Below, piece by piece: positions 27,401 to 36,302 of a stretch of 60,744 nucleotides of DNA. Made by a program: the position numbers and the translations under genes. The DNA lies in the NCBI RefSeq assembly GCF_002093625.1, contig NZ_MRWD01000031.1, positions 1 through 60,744 of the forward strand. Direction: 5' to 3'. This DNA is from Rouxiella silvae (GTDB lineage Bacteria > Pseudomonadota > Gammaproteobacteria > Enterobacterales > Enterobacteriaceae). The notes beneath the pieces are model-generated. The model ran no database searches, was not told the origin of the DNA, and was given only the letters and a program-made list of their open reading frames with translations. Position 1 is the first letter of the stretch. Every line of letters starts with the position of its first letter.

Positions 27401-28066
27401 TTAACGACTGAGTTGATAGATATCCTTTGACTCCAGCACCCTGTCTCCCTCACCGCGCCTTGCTGCATTGAGCATGGCCAAGCCGACGTTAACGGTAGTC
27501 AAAATCACACCCGGCATTAACGGTCTGGCGATAACGATAAAGGGCCAAAGGATCGGGTAGAGCAGGCGATAGGCTTTCGTTTTAGACTTCACGCCGTGTA
27601 GGGGTTGTATTATTCCAGGTCGGAAAAGATAAACGGCCTTAAAGGGCAGAGCCAGCAGGGCATTTTCAGTTTTTCCTTTGACACGTGCCCACATACTTTT
27701 GCCACGTTCAGTGCTGTCGGTGCCTGCACCACTGACATAGACAAATGTCATCATCGGATTAAGGCGCAGCAGCGTTTTCGCCACTGACAGCGTTAAGTCA
27801 TAGCTAATGCGCGCATAATCAGCCTCACTCATGCCGTAAGAAGACACGCCGAGGCAGAAGAAGCACGCATCGAGGTTTTCAAGCTGCGATTCAATATCGG
27901 TGAGGTCAAAAAGATTGCCGTGAATAATTTCTTTCAGCTTATCATCGCTTTTCTCAATCGGCGTACGGCCCAGTACCACAGCTTCGCTAACGTCTTTCGC
28001 CAGCAAGGTCTCACGCAGCACACCTTGACCGACCATACCCGTTGCACCCAGAATTAAAATTCGCAT
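27401..28066 (-). CDS. Atypical SDR / NAD(P)-binding protein
   Basis: A 221-residue NAD(P)-binding protein of the NmrA/atypical short-chain dehydrogenase type. The N-terminus has the dinucleotide motif GATGMVGQG (residues 8-16). FVYVSGAGTD and RPGIIQP are typical of this family. The catalytic YxxxK of classical SDRs is not present in usual form. GAGG precedes the ATG. The last gene of its leftward group, it follows a small membrane protein gene from which a terminator hairpin separates it. Function unknown. Confidence 0.8.
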   Translation of the reverse strand: MRILILGATGMVGQGVLRETLLAKDVSEAVVLGRTPIEKSDDKLKEIIHGNLFDLTDIESQLENLDACFFCLGVSSYGMSEADYARISYDLTLSVAKTLLRLNPMMTFVYVSGAGTDSTERGKSMWARVKGKTENALLALPFKAVYLFRPGIIQPLHGVKSKTKAYRLLYPILWPFIVIARPLMPGVILTTVNVGLAMLNAARRGEGDRVLESKDIYQLSR

Positions 28067-28100
28067 GATGACACCTCAAAAGCCTGAAAAAGTGAAATGA

Positions 28101-28122
28101 CACGCCACCGTATGATGGCGTG
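28101..28122 (-). terminator. Hairpin after the small membrane protein gene
   Basis: CACGCCACC (28101-28109) pairs with GATGGCGTG (28114-28122), a 9-bp stem with one wobble and a 4-nt loop. On the minus strand it is followed by a T/C-rich stretch (TCATTTCACTTTTTC). Confidence 0.55.
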
Positions 28123-28134
28123 CAGACGCGCTAA

Positions 28135-28518
28135 TTATTCAACGGGGTTATACTTTATATATTTATTCGTGCAGTTAAACAGGGCCATATATTTCAGCGT
28201 GCCGCCAGGGCCTTTAGCCTCAAACGGGACGTGATAAGTGCCTTTATCTTCTTTCACATTGTCGGAGATAAATGACAGGCTTGGGACCTGAGTACCGAGG
28301 TTATCTTTGTCATTCCCCCAGTTTGGCAGTTTATTTTCCATAAAATCACGGGTGACCAAATCCATAGCATTTTGCGGCGTTACGGTCGCGCAGGCCTCTG
28401 GAGAAGTGCGCTGCATCCACATTGGATAGACATACGTCATACCAATAGTCAGCACCACCATGGCGAACACGACACAAATCATGGCACCTAAAACCATTTT
28501 ACCCGTCTTTCCAATCAC
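28135..28518 (-). CDS. Small membrane-anchored protein of unknown function
   Basis: A 127-residue protein with a GTG start preceded by AGGAG at good spacing. One N-terminal transmembrane segment or uncleaved signal (about 7-30, MVLGAMICVVFAMVVLTIGM) is followed by a soluble domain with two cysteines (EACATV and LFNCTN) that could form a disulfide in the periplasm. I do not recognise the family. It is expressed leftward, flanked by a 305-bp gap upstream and a terminator-like hairpin downstream. Confidence 0.7.
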   Translation of the reverse strand: MIGKTGKMVLGAMICVVFAMVVLTIGMTYVYPMWMQRTSPEACATVTPQNAMDLVTRDFMENKLPNWGNDKDNLGTQVPSLSFISDNVKEDKGTYHVPFEAKGPGGTLKYMALFNCTNKYIKYNPVE

Positions 28519-28823
28519 AATAACTCCTGAGTCTTACTGACTGATATTAAAAATTTCACCCGCCAAGAGTACGATATAAGAGAGGTTTCTTAAATGGCAA
28601 TGGGTGTTTTTATATTTATCCTTTCACCCATTTAGCGGACAGAGCGTGAGGCGGACAAACATCTTGCCTGTTGACGCAATGAAATTAAAAAGTTGGGGCA
28701 GAGGATTAGGATCATATCCCCTTACAGATGGCAGCTAAAATCCCCGCTCGTAAGTGCTAGCCTTTTTGGTAGATTAATAACATCTGAATTCAAAGCATAA
28801 TTTCCGTAAACAAGGAGTAGGAC
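28519..28823. other. Divergent promoter region
   Basis: About 305 bp between the leftward membrane-protein gene and the rightward dehydrogenase. No ORF, operator or terminator could be supported. Confidence 0.45.
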
Positions 28824-29708
28824 ATGAGTCAGCAACCCACCGTTGCAGTATTGGGATTAGGTGCCATGGGGCATGCATTTGCCGCTAATCTGGTCAAGAA
28901 AGGGTTTACTACTCGCGTATGGAACCGCACGACAGCGCGTGCTGAAGACCTGGTCAAGGCGGGCGCTGTGGCCGGTAAAACCCCTCGTGAAACTGTTGAA
29001 GGCGTAGATGTCGTGATCGCCATGCTTTCTGACGGTGAAACCACACTCTCCGTGTTCAACGGTGTAGATGGCCTGCTTGCCGGGCTTAAAGAAGGCGGAA
29101 TTGTGGTGCAGATGGGTACCATCGGCGTGGATGCTACCGAAACGCTGATTGCGCTGCTGAAAAATCAGCGTCCCGACGCAGTATACATCGATGCACCCGT
29201 GTCAGGGACTAAGGGGCCGGCCGAGCAGGCGCAGATTGTGGTATTGGCCAGTGGTGACCGAGAAGCTGGTGCAGCAGTCGAACCGGTGTTTGCTGCTATT
29301 TCCAAAGGCGTTAAATGGTTGGGGGAGGCCGGACGTGCGTCAAAAATGAAGCTGGTTGTCAACGCCTGGCTTATCTCGATGGTTGAAGGGATTGCCGAAA
29401 GCTCACAGCTGGCCGAAGAACTTGGTTTTACCACCGACGAACTTTGGGGCGTGCTGGACGGCGGTCCACTGGCGGTGCCTTACATTAAAGGCAAAATGGA
29501 TATGTTCAAGAACGATGACTACACCCCACAAATGCAGCTAACTTGGGCGTTGAAAGACATTAATCTAGCGATCAAAGCGGGCGGTTCACGCACGCTACCG
29601 TTGATGAACAATATCAGCCAGACCTGGCAAAAAGCCGTTGAGGCAGGATACGGCGACAGTGATCTATCAGTCGTTTATCGCTACCTTGGCGCTCAAAAAA
29701 AGAAGTAA
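28824..29708 (+). CDS. 3-hydroxyisobutyrate dehydrogenase-family oxidoreductase
   Basis: A 294-residue beta-hydroxyacid dehydrogenase (GarR/GlxR/YihU-like). It has the Rossmann motif GLGAMGHAFAANL (12-24), the substrate-binding DAPVSGTKGPAEQAQ (near 128), and the catalytic-lysine helix GRASKMKLVVNAWL near 170 (Lys in KLVVN). NAD(P)H-dependent reduction of semialdehydes or glyoxylate-type acids is the general family reaction; the exact substrate cannot be read. GGAG precedes the ATG. It is monocistronic, with a weak hairpin after it. Confidence 0.87.
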   Translation: MSQQPTVAVLGLGAMGHAFAANLVKKGFTTRVWNRTTARAEDLVKAGAVAGKTPRETVEGVDVVIAMLSDGETTLSVFNGVDGLLAGLKEGGIVVQMGTIGVDATETLIALLKNQRPDAVYIDAPVSGTKGPAEQAQIVVLASGDREAGAAVEPVFAAISKGVKWLGEAGRASKMKLVVNAWLISMVEGIAESSQLAEELGFTTDELWGVLDGGPLAVPYIKGKMDMFKNDDYTPQMQLTWALKDINLAIKAGGSRTLPLMNNISQTWQKAVEAGYGDSDLSVVYRYLGAQKKK

Positions 29709-29718
29709 TAAGCATCCC

Positions 29719-29744
29719 GCTGCCATGACCTAGCGCATGGCAGC
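29719..29744 (+). terminator. Hairpin after the dehydrogenase gene
   Basis: GCTGCCATG (29719-29727) pairs with CATGGCAGC (29736-29744), 10 bp after the stop codon. The T-content afterwards is poor, so it is only a moderate terminator candidate. Confidence 0.5.
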
Positions 29745-29936
29745 GCTCGTTCTCACATCTTCATCACACATTCCTCCTTTCATACTCAGTAATTACTCTG
29801 ATTTTACTCATGCCGCCCCCCTTTACAGCACAGCAGAATCGTCATCCAGATTTAATAAAAACGTCATTTAACATCGTTAGCTTAAACCCTGCTTGATTTA
29901 GAAATTGTGAATTTTCATTCTCAACTGCGGGATGCA

Positions 29937-31019
29937 ATGTGGATGTCTGCTATTGAAATTTCCCAACTCAATAAATCTTTTGGATCTCAAACTGTTCTTA
30001 ATGACGTGTCGCTGCATATTCGGCACGGCGAGTTTGTGGCGGTATTAGGGCCATCCGGCTGCGGTAAAACCACACTGCTGCGCACTATCGCCGGATTTGA
30101 GCAGATCGATCGCGGAACCATCAGCATTGGCGGGCGCAAAGTTTCCTCCGATGAGGGGCATATTCCGCCTGAACAGCGCCAGTTAGCTATCGTGTTTCAA
30201 AACTACGCTCTCTGGCCGCATATGTCGGTTGAAGAAAACGTGGCCTATAGCCTTAAGGTTAACGGCGTGGGAACGGCAGAGCGTCGTCAGCGCACGGCTA
30301 ATGCGTTGCAGATGGTCGGACTTGAGGCATTTGGGACGCGGCGTCCTGCCGATCTCTCCGGTGGCCAACGCCAACGAGTCGCCCTTGCGCGTTGCCTGGT
30401 TGCTCAGCCCTCCGTGGTGTTACTTGACGAACCGCTGGCCAATCTCGACGTGCATCTGCGTGCGGCAATGGAAGAGGAGTTTACTCAGTTTCATCGCCAC
30501 ACAGGTGCAACGCTTCTTTATATCACTCACGACCAGCAGGAGGCGATGGCGATTGCCGACCGCGTGGTGGTGATGGATGCCGGTAGAGTGATGCAGTTTG
30601 CCACCCCGGAAACCCTGTATCTCGAACCGGCCAATGAAATGGTCGCCCGGTTTATTGATGACGGCAGGGTGATAGACGTTGAAAATATTTGCCCGTGCGG
30701 ACCAGGTTTGGCAGACGTCAGCCTGCTGGGCGTGGCGTATCGTTTGCGTGCCAGCCAGCAGCAGCGTCCTCAATCTAAAGGGAAAATTTGCCTGCACGCG
30801 GCCTCACTGCGCGAATCCGAAAACGATGAACCCGGTTTTGTCGTCACCCTCAAACGTATCACCTACCGCGGCGGCTACAGCCAACTGGACGTAGAACCAG
30901 ACGGCGCTGAATCACAGCATCTGACTTATCACCTGAGCTATATTGGTGAGAGGCGCATTGGCGATAGAATTCGCCTCACGCTGGTCGATGGCTGGGTTAT
31001 TCCTGAATGCAATGAATGA
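29937..31019 (+). CDS. Fbp/Afu-type ABC transporter ATPase
   Basis: A 360-residue ABC ATPase of the ferric-iron/spermidine/sulfate subgroup (FbpC/AfuC/PotA-like). Walker A is GPSGCGKTT (near 38), signature LSGGQRQR, Walker B VVLLDEP, followed by the C-terminal TOBE-type domain. ATG 29937 is preceded by GGG; an ATG two codons on is equally possible, and an upstream GTG (29907) seems too early. First gene of a three-gene operon (ATPase, binding protein, permease), an order different from the usual fbpABC. No Fur box was seen upstream. Confidence 0.88.
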   Translation: MWMSAIEISQLNKSFGSQTVLNDVSLHIRHGEFVAVLGPSGCGKTTLLRTIAGFEQIDRGTISIGGRKVSSDEGHIPPEQRQLAIVFQNYALWPHMSVEENVAYSLKVNGVGTAERRQRTANALQMVGLEAFGTRRPADLSGGQRQRVALARCLVAQPSVVLLDEPLANLDVHLRAAMEEEFTQFHRHTGATLLYITHDQQEAMAIADRVVVMDAGRVMQFATPETLYLEPANEMVARFIDDGRVIDVENICPCGPGLADVSLLGVAYRLRASQQQRPQSKGKICLHAASLRESENDEPGFVVTLKRITYRGGYSQLDVEPDGAESQHLTYHLSYIGERRIGDRIRLTLVDGWVIPECNE

Positions 31020-31054
31020 GTTAACAATATCTCTTTTACTTAAAGGACCAGGTT

Positions 31055-32083
31055 ATGCACATCACATTTGCTACTACAGCCAAAAAAATGATCGCAAAAA
31101 GTTCAACTATCGCACTGTTGGTGACCAGCGCATTGGCGTTACCGCAGTGGGCGCACGCTGAAGACGCGCCAACCGGAAAGCTGGTTATCTATACTTCACA
31201 GGCGCCGGAAATAGCCCAACAGACGATCGACGCGTTTAAAGCGGCTTATCCTTCTTTGCAAGTAGAGTGGACGCGCAACGGCACCACTCAATTGATGAAC
31301 GTGCTGCATACCGAGATGATGGCCGGAGAGGTTAAAGCCGATGTGCTGCTGGTGGCTGATTCAATCAACCTCGGTACCCTGAAGAAAGAGGGCAAGCTGA
31401 TGTCTTATCCGCAGGCTCCGGTCGGAAATATTAGCCCAGGATTTTATGATAAAGATAAAACGTGGTTCGGGACCAAAATTATCGCCACGGTGATTGGCTA
31501 CAATACTAAAAATGCCAAACCGGTTGACTCATGGATGGCGCTGACCACGGCCGATAACAAAGGTCAGGTGGCAGTGCCTAGCCCGCTGTATTCAGGTGCA
31601 GCGCTTTACAATCTGCATACTGCGATTAATACCCCGACAATTGGCTGGACGTTTTATCAAAAATTGGCGGAGAACGGCGTAACGCCTGAAGGAGGCAATG
31701 GACCGGCGCTTAAAGCTGTCGCCAGCGGGTTGGATAAATACGGCGTAATTACCGATGCCGATATCATTTTAGCCAAGCAAAAAGGGTCACCTATTGACCT
31801 GATTTATCCGAAAGAGGGGGTTTCGTTTGTGACTGAACCGGTGGCGATTTTGTCCTCTGCGCACAACGTGCCTGCCGCGAAAGCGTTTGTAGACTTCCTG
31901 CTCTCTAAAAAGGGTCAGGAGCTGGTGGTAAAACAGGGCAATCGCCCGATTGATGAGAGCGTCCCTGCACCTGCCGGTTTTACACCGATCGATAAAATTA
32001 AGCTGCTCACCCTCGACTCTGATAAAGCCGTTGAAGATGACAAGCAGGTGCGCGCTAAATTTACCCAGATTTTTGGCGGATAA
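31055..32083 (+). CDS. ABC transporter periplasmic binding protein (Fbp/Afu family)
   Basis: A 342-residue type II binding protein with a signal peptide cleaved plausibly after AHA (near 35). It has the family pattern KLVIYTSQAPEIAQQTIDAFKAAYP, then ADVLLVADSIN and a C-terminal AKAFVDFLLSKKGQELV. The tandem tyrosines that bind iron in classical FbpA are not visible near the expected position (the sequence there reads KEGVSFVTEPVAIL), so phosphonate, sugar phosphate or another ligand is as possible as iron. It sits between its ATPase and permease (35 and 4 bp), clearly one operon. Confidence 0.85.
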   Translation: MHITFATTAKKMIAKSSTIALLVTSALALPQWAHAEDAPTGKLVIYTSQAPEIAQQTIDAFKAAYPSLQVEWTRNGTTQLMNVLHTEMMAGEVKADVLLVADSINLGTLKKEGKLMSYPQAPVGNISPGFYDKDKTWFGTKIIATVIGYNTKNAKPVDSWMALTTADNKGQVAVPSPLYSGAALYNLHTAINTPTIGWTFYQKLAENGVTPEGGNGPALKAVASGLDKYGVITDADIILAKQKGSPIDLIYPKEGVSFVTEPVAILSSAHNVPAAKAFVDFLLSKKGQELVVKQGNRPIDESVPAPAGFTPIDKIKLLTLDSDKAVEDDKQVRAKFTQIFGG

Positions 32084-32087
32084 GGCC

Positions 32088-33839
32088 ATGAGTGTAATCG
32101 GTGAGATGACGCGAGCGGGGGCTTTTAGAAAACTTTCGGCGTGGCGCAGTGAGAGGGCCGCGCTGTGGTTTTTGGCCCTGATGATTGGCACCCTGTCTGT
32201 TGCTCCGTTGACTCGTCTCGTCTGGGCCGCCATTGCGCCGGAAGGAGTACCCGATGTGGCTCGCCTATTACACCTTATTGGCACGCAAAAAGTATTGCAG
32301 GCCACCTTCAACACGGTAGGCATTGCGCTGTCCGCCACGCTGCTGGCCATGCTGACCGGCACGCTGGCAGCGCTGCTGGTTGCGTTGACTAATCTACGCG
32401 GCAAGCAGCTTTGGGTGTTCACGTTTATTCTGCCGCTGATGATACCGCCGCAGGTAATCGCGCTGGCGTGGATCCAGGCATTGTCACCTTCCAGCCCGTT
32501 GTTGACAGGGATAGCCGGTATGTTTAATGGGTTGGGATTAACGCTACATTTGGGTAATCAGCAGCCTCTCTATTCGGCCACCGGCATTATCATACTGCTG
32601 GGTTTACACAATGCGCCGCTGGTTTTTCTGACCGTGCGTGCGGGGCTAAGACGTTTACCGGCTGATTTAGTTGAGGCCGCACGCATTACCGGCGCGTCGC
32701 CGCTGCGCGTGTTATTTACCGTGATTCTCCCTCTGGCGCGCCCGGCAATTTTTGCCGGTGCCGCGCTTTCGTTTGTCGCTGCCGCCGGTAATTTTGGTAT
32801 TCAAGCGATGCTGGGCATTCCTGGGCGCGTTCCCACGCTGATCACTTTGGTGTATCAGCGTCTTAATAGCTATGGACCGTCTGCATTGCCCGATATGGCC
32901 GTGCTGTCTCTGTTAATTGCGCTCATAACCTTCGCTGGGTTAGCGTTAAGCCGCTATTTGGGCGGACGTCGCGACGTCCGCGTCTCTGGCGCTGCGCGTA
33001 ATATCAGGCAGTCACTCGGCGGCTGGCGGCTGCCGGTCGAGGGTATGGCTTGGCTATGGATCCTGATAACGCTGCTGCTGCCCCTTTCTGCGCTGGTCAC
33101 CACATCGTTAACTCGGGGCTTTGGGCAAGCGTTAAATTGGCAAACGCTGACCTTTGAAAATTATCTCAATGCCCTATGGCAATATCCGGCAATTCATCAG
33201 GCGTTCTTTACCAGTCTCGGATTAACGTTGCTGGCGGTGATTATCCTCACCGTTGCCTCACTGTTTTTGGCCTATTTTCTCAGTTGGCAGCGTAATCGTT
33301 TAGTCAGCGTGTTGCAGATGTCAACCGAGTTGGCCTATGCGCTACCCGGCATTGTGACCGGCATAGCCGCTATTCTGTTTTTCCTCAAGCCTTTACCGCT
33401 GATAAACGTCAGTATTTACGGCACGGTGTGGATTATCCTTGCGGCCTATCTGTCTAACTTTTTGGCGCTGGTACTGCGCCCGACGTTGGCCGGTTTTGCA
33501 CAGATTGAACGTTCACTCGACGAAGCGGCGCAGATATCCGGTGCGAGTTTCATGCGCCGCATGCGGGACATTTTGATGCCGTTAGCGGCACCTTCGGCGA
33601 TGGCGGGAGCCATTTTGGTGTTCCTCACCGCGTTGAATGAAATTCAGGTTTCAATTCTGTTGGTCACGTCCAGCACACAAACGCTGGGGCCGATGGTTAT
33701 CTTCCTTGATGAAGGGGGATCTTCAACCTTGGCGGCAGCCGTGGGGTGTCTGATGATCCTGATTATCCTGCTGTTTATGCTGTTGGCATCACTGTTTGCC
33801 AAACGTCTGCCGGAAGGCGTATTGCCCTGGCGTGCCTAA
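32088..33839 (+). CDS. ABC transporter permease, fused two-domain (FbpB-like)
   Basis: A 583-residue permease with two homologous six-helix halves, the FbpB/AfuB architecture. Each half has an EAA loop: DLVEAARITGASPLRVLFTV near 205 and RSLDEAAQISGASFMRRMRD near 480. ATG 32088 lies 4 bp after the binding-protein stop and is preferred over a reading 46 codons longer that would overlap it. It completes a three-gene importer with the ATPase and binding protein. Confidence 0.9.
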   Translation: MSVIGEMTRAGAFRKLSAWRSERAALWFLALMIGTLSVAPLTRLVWAAIAPEGVPDVARLLHLIGTQKVLQATFNTVGIALSATLLAMLTGTLAALLVALTNLRGKQLWVFTFILPLMIPPQVIALAWIQALSPSSPLLTGIAGMFNGLGLTLHLGNQQPLYSATGIIILLGLHNAPLVFLTVRAGLRRLPADLVEAARITGASPLRVLFTVILPLARPAIFAGAALSFVAAAGNFGIQAMLGIPGRVPTLITLVYQRLNSYGPSALPDMAVLSLLIALITFAGLALSRYLGGRRDVRVSGAARNIRQSLGGWRLPVEGMAWLWILITLLLPLSALVTTSLTRGFGQALNWQTLTFENYLNALWQYPAIHQAFFTSLGLTLLAVIILTVASLFLAYFLSWQRNRLVSVLQMSTELAYALPGIVTGIAAILFFLKPLPLINVSIYGTVWIILAAYLSNFLALVLRPTLAGFAQIERSLDEAAQISGASFMRRMRDILMPLAAPSAMAGAILVFLTALNEIQVSILLVTSSTQTLGPMVIFLDEGGSSTLAAAVGCLMILIILLFMLLASLFAKRLPEGVLPWRA

Positions 33840-33946
33840 GATCTTTCTGTCTTTTTCGACCCCAATTGCCGCTGTGCTACAGTTGTTATTAGCGGTGAGT
33901 CAGCAAGGATTACCCCATAACCGTTATAAAGGTGAAAGGAGAAAAT

Positions 33947-34597
33947 ATGACTAAGGTCGCAATCGTGGGTGCACACGGGCAAATTGGACAGTTTATTATC
34001 AAGCACTTACGTGCGCAGGGGCATGAAGCTCTTGGCATTGTGCGTAAAGAAGAGCAGGTGTCTACGTTGAGAAAACTGGGTGCCGAATGCCTGTTGCTTG
34101 ACATCGAATCTGCCACCGTCGATCAGTTGGCCGCTGGACTCAAGGGCGTTGATGCCGTGATATTTGCCGCCGGAGCCGGCCCAGGTTCCTCGGCGGAGAG
34201 AAAACGCACTGTCGACTATGCCGGCTCTGTACTGCTGGCCGACGCCGCCAAGAAGGCAGGCATTGCGCGTTATGTGCAAATTTCTGCCATCGGCGTCGAC
34301 AATCCGGTCAAACCTGAAACCGACCCTACCTGGAAAGCCTATGTCGAAGCCAAGCGCGATGCCGACATTTCTCTGCGTAAAAGCGGACTAGATTGGACGA
34401 TTATACGTCCGGGTCCTCTGACCGATGACAAAGCCACTGGGCTTGTCACGCTGGAAGAACATGCGGGTAGAGGTGAAGTTTCCCGCGAAGACGTAGCACT
34501 GGTGGCCGTTGCCACGGTGGTAGAAGACGCCTCGATTGGCAAACAGTGGGAATTACGCAACGGCAACACGCCCATTCGTGATGCAGTCAGCCAGTAG
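33947..34597 (+). CDS. NAD(P)-binding SDR-like protein (YwnB type)
   Basis: A 216-residue NmrA-like/atypical SDR. It has the N-terminal GAHGQIGQFIIKHL dinucleotide motif, DAVIFAAGAGPG, ARYVQISAIGVDNP, and WTIIRPGPLTDD. ATG 33947 has AAGGAG at good spacing. It is preceded by 107 bp without a terminator after the ABC permease and convergent with a membrane-protein gene. Specific role unknown. Confidence 0.83.
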   Translation: MTKVAIVGAHGQIGQFIIKHLRAQGHEALGIVRKEEQVSTLRKLGAECLLLDIESATVDQLAAGLKGVDAVIFAAGAGPGSSAERKRTVDYAGSVLLADAAKKAGIARYVQISAIGVDNPVKPETDPTWKAYVEAKRDADISLRKSGLDWTIIRPGPLTDDKATGLVTLEEHAGRGEVSREDVALVAVATVVEDASIGKQWELRNGNTPIRDAVSQ

Positions 34598-34812
34598 GCG
34601 TTGATAAGGACGTTCAATAGAGGACGTCCTGTCCGAAAATTTGCCAGTTTTGTTATATTAGTTAATGTATAAACCCAGTAAGCCCCGAAGGCTTTGTGAT
34701 TGAAAGTGATATTGTTATCAGCGTGGTTGACGTGCGTCGCTATTTTGAATCTACCCAACCCCGATAAAGAATAGTGCGATGGAGTCGGGTAGATATTTGA
34801 CCTGCTCTACAA

Positions 34813-35448
34813 TTACGCGAGTGCCAATTTACTGCAACTCATGCGCACGGCGGCCAGAAGGCAAAGCGAATAGCCAAACAGCTCGATGCCTTCTTCGACC
34901 AGATTTTTGACCAGACGAACGTTATCACCCGCGACTGCTGCCTGCCAGATGAAGTGAATACCCATCACGCGTGATAAAACCAGAATGATCACCAAGCCAA
35001 ACATTAGGATGGGGAATGACTCGTTCGCAACCAGCGCATTAAGCCCGTTAAGGGTGGTTTTAGGTGTAAATGCTGCCCAGCAAAGGCTATAAATCGCCAA
35101 CATGCTGGCAAAATAGACCCATGCACCCTGGTGAATCATATCAAACAGCGCATCCAGTTCGCGGAACAACATGCAGCAGAAAAATCCTGCCGCCAGAATA
35201 AAGCCACCGCGCTGGGATTTTTGCCGTCGTGATTGAATGAAAAAAAGTACCGCGGTAATGACTAGGAACGCCTCCTGAACAATCTCGGTGGTAGAGATTT
35301 CATTAACTTGATCTTTCAGTATTACAACGTCGAAAAACAGTATTCCGGCAGAAAAAGCAGCACAGGCCGCTAAAAGTACAAACAAGATGACTTGCTTTAG
35401 GAGTGAATTTTTCACAGTCGCTACCCGTAAACATACATTTGTGGGCAT
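34813..35448 (-). CDS. Multi-spanning membrane protein of unknown function
   Basis: Up to 211 residues with about five or six hydrophobic segments: about 18-42, 57-68, 81-98, 112-127, 146-163 and 190-205. There are short basic loops (SRRQKSQRGG). No family recognised. The ATG at 35448 lacks a Shine-Dalgarno; a GTG at 35415 (VKNSLLKQ) is a plausible alternative start placing Lys residues just before the first helix. It is divergent from the GntR gene, which lies 142 bp away, and may or may not belong to that regulator's targets; the ATTGCTAGCAAT motif is absent from this promoter. Confidence 0.65.
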   Translation of the reverse strand: MPTNVCLRVATVKNSLLKQVILFVLLAACAAFSAGILFFDVVILKDQVNEISTTEIVQEAFLVITAVLFFIQSRRQKSQRGGFILAAGFFCCMLFRELDALFDMIHQGAWVYFASMLAIYSLCWAAFTPKTTLNGLNALVANESFPILMFGLVIILVLSRVMGIHFIWQAAVAGDNVRLVKNLVEEGIELFGYSLCLLAAVRMSCSKLALA

Positions 35449-35589
35449 ACTACGGGGCTGGAAAATTTAATACTGCGCAAAGTGTGCGACCCGCCACAGC
35501 GGCAATTGAAAGCAACATAGCCTCTTGCATCTGGCGCTCTGCTGCACATAGAATCGGTGACTGTAGGTGGTTTCGACATTGAGGAAACA

Positions 35590-36285
35590 ATGAGCAATAA
35601 CACTACTACGGCCAAACAACTGGAAGTAAAGCGCATTGTCGATGTACTCTCCAAGGCAATTGCTCAACATCGGCTGCGTCCGGGTTCACGCCTGATTGAG
35701 GCACAAATAGTTGAGGCGTTAAACGCCAACCGTAATCATGTACAGGTTGCTTTGCAGCGCTTGGCGATGCAGCGAATTGTGGATATAGAACCCAATCGCG
35801 GCGCGATGGTGTCGCAACCAACGGCGAAAGAGGCGAGGGAGGTGTTCGTGGCCCGCCGCGCCATTGAACGTGCGATTGTAGAAACGATAACGCCCGAGCT
35901 GATTCGCCGTCATCGTCACCGTATCGCAACCCATCTTCGCAATGAGCGTGAAGCCACTAATGACACCGATCGTCGTGCAATAGTGCGTGAGCTGAGCGAG
36001 TTTCACCTGATGCTGGGTGAAATCTGCGGCAATGAAGTTCTGAGCGAAGTGCTGGCAAACCTGATGGTGCGCAGCTCGCTCATCGTCGCGCTTTATCAGC
36101 GTAACGATGTGCCGTCATGCCAGTCTGACGAACACCAGGCTATTATTACCGCGCTTGAAGCCGGTGATAATGAGCAGGCTGTGGCGGTAATGATTGAGCA
36201 TCTCGAAGAGCTGGAGTCACAGCTTGAGCTTGAAGAGCAGTCAACCAGCGAGGTGAACCTGCGTCAGGCGCTGGCCGATCTCTAA
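35590..36285 (+). CDS. GntR/FCD-family regulator of the amidohydrolase cluster
   Basis: A 231-residue FadR-subfamily (FCD) GntR regulator. The N-terminal winged helix is about 15-80 (RLRPGSRLIEAQIVEALNANRNHVQVALQRL). The all-helical FCD effector domain (about 90-215) carries His residues that usually bind a metal (FHLMLGEICGN; DEHQAIITAL). GAGG precedes ATG 35590. It is convergent with the first amidohydrolase gene, 17 bp apart. The palindrome ATTGCTAGCAAT, repeated at the promoters of the adjacent catabolic genes, is its probable operator (inference); its own promoter lacks the motif. Confidence 0.88.
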   Translation: MSNNTTTAKQLEVKRIVDVLSKAIAQHRLRPGSRLIEAQIVEALNANRNHVQVALQRLAMQRIVDIEPNRGAMVSQPTAKEAREVFVARRAIERAIVETITPELIRRHRHRIATHLRNEREATNDTDRRAIVRELSEFHLMLGEICGNEVLSEVLANLMVRSSLIVALYQRNDVPSCQSDEHQAIITALEAGDNEQAVAVMIEHLEELESQLELEEQSTSEVNLRQALADL

Positions 36286-36302
36286 GCCTCTGTCCGCTGT
36301 GG

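Noticed and set aside
29820-29936. Fur box for the Fbp-type importer
   Set aside because: No stretch comes close to the 19-bp consensus; only scattered ATT/AAT runs.
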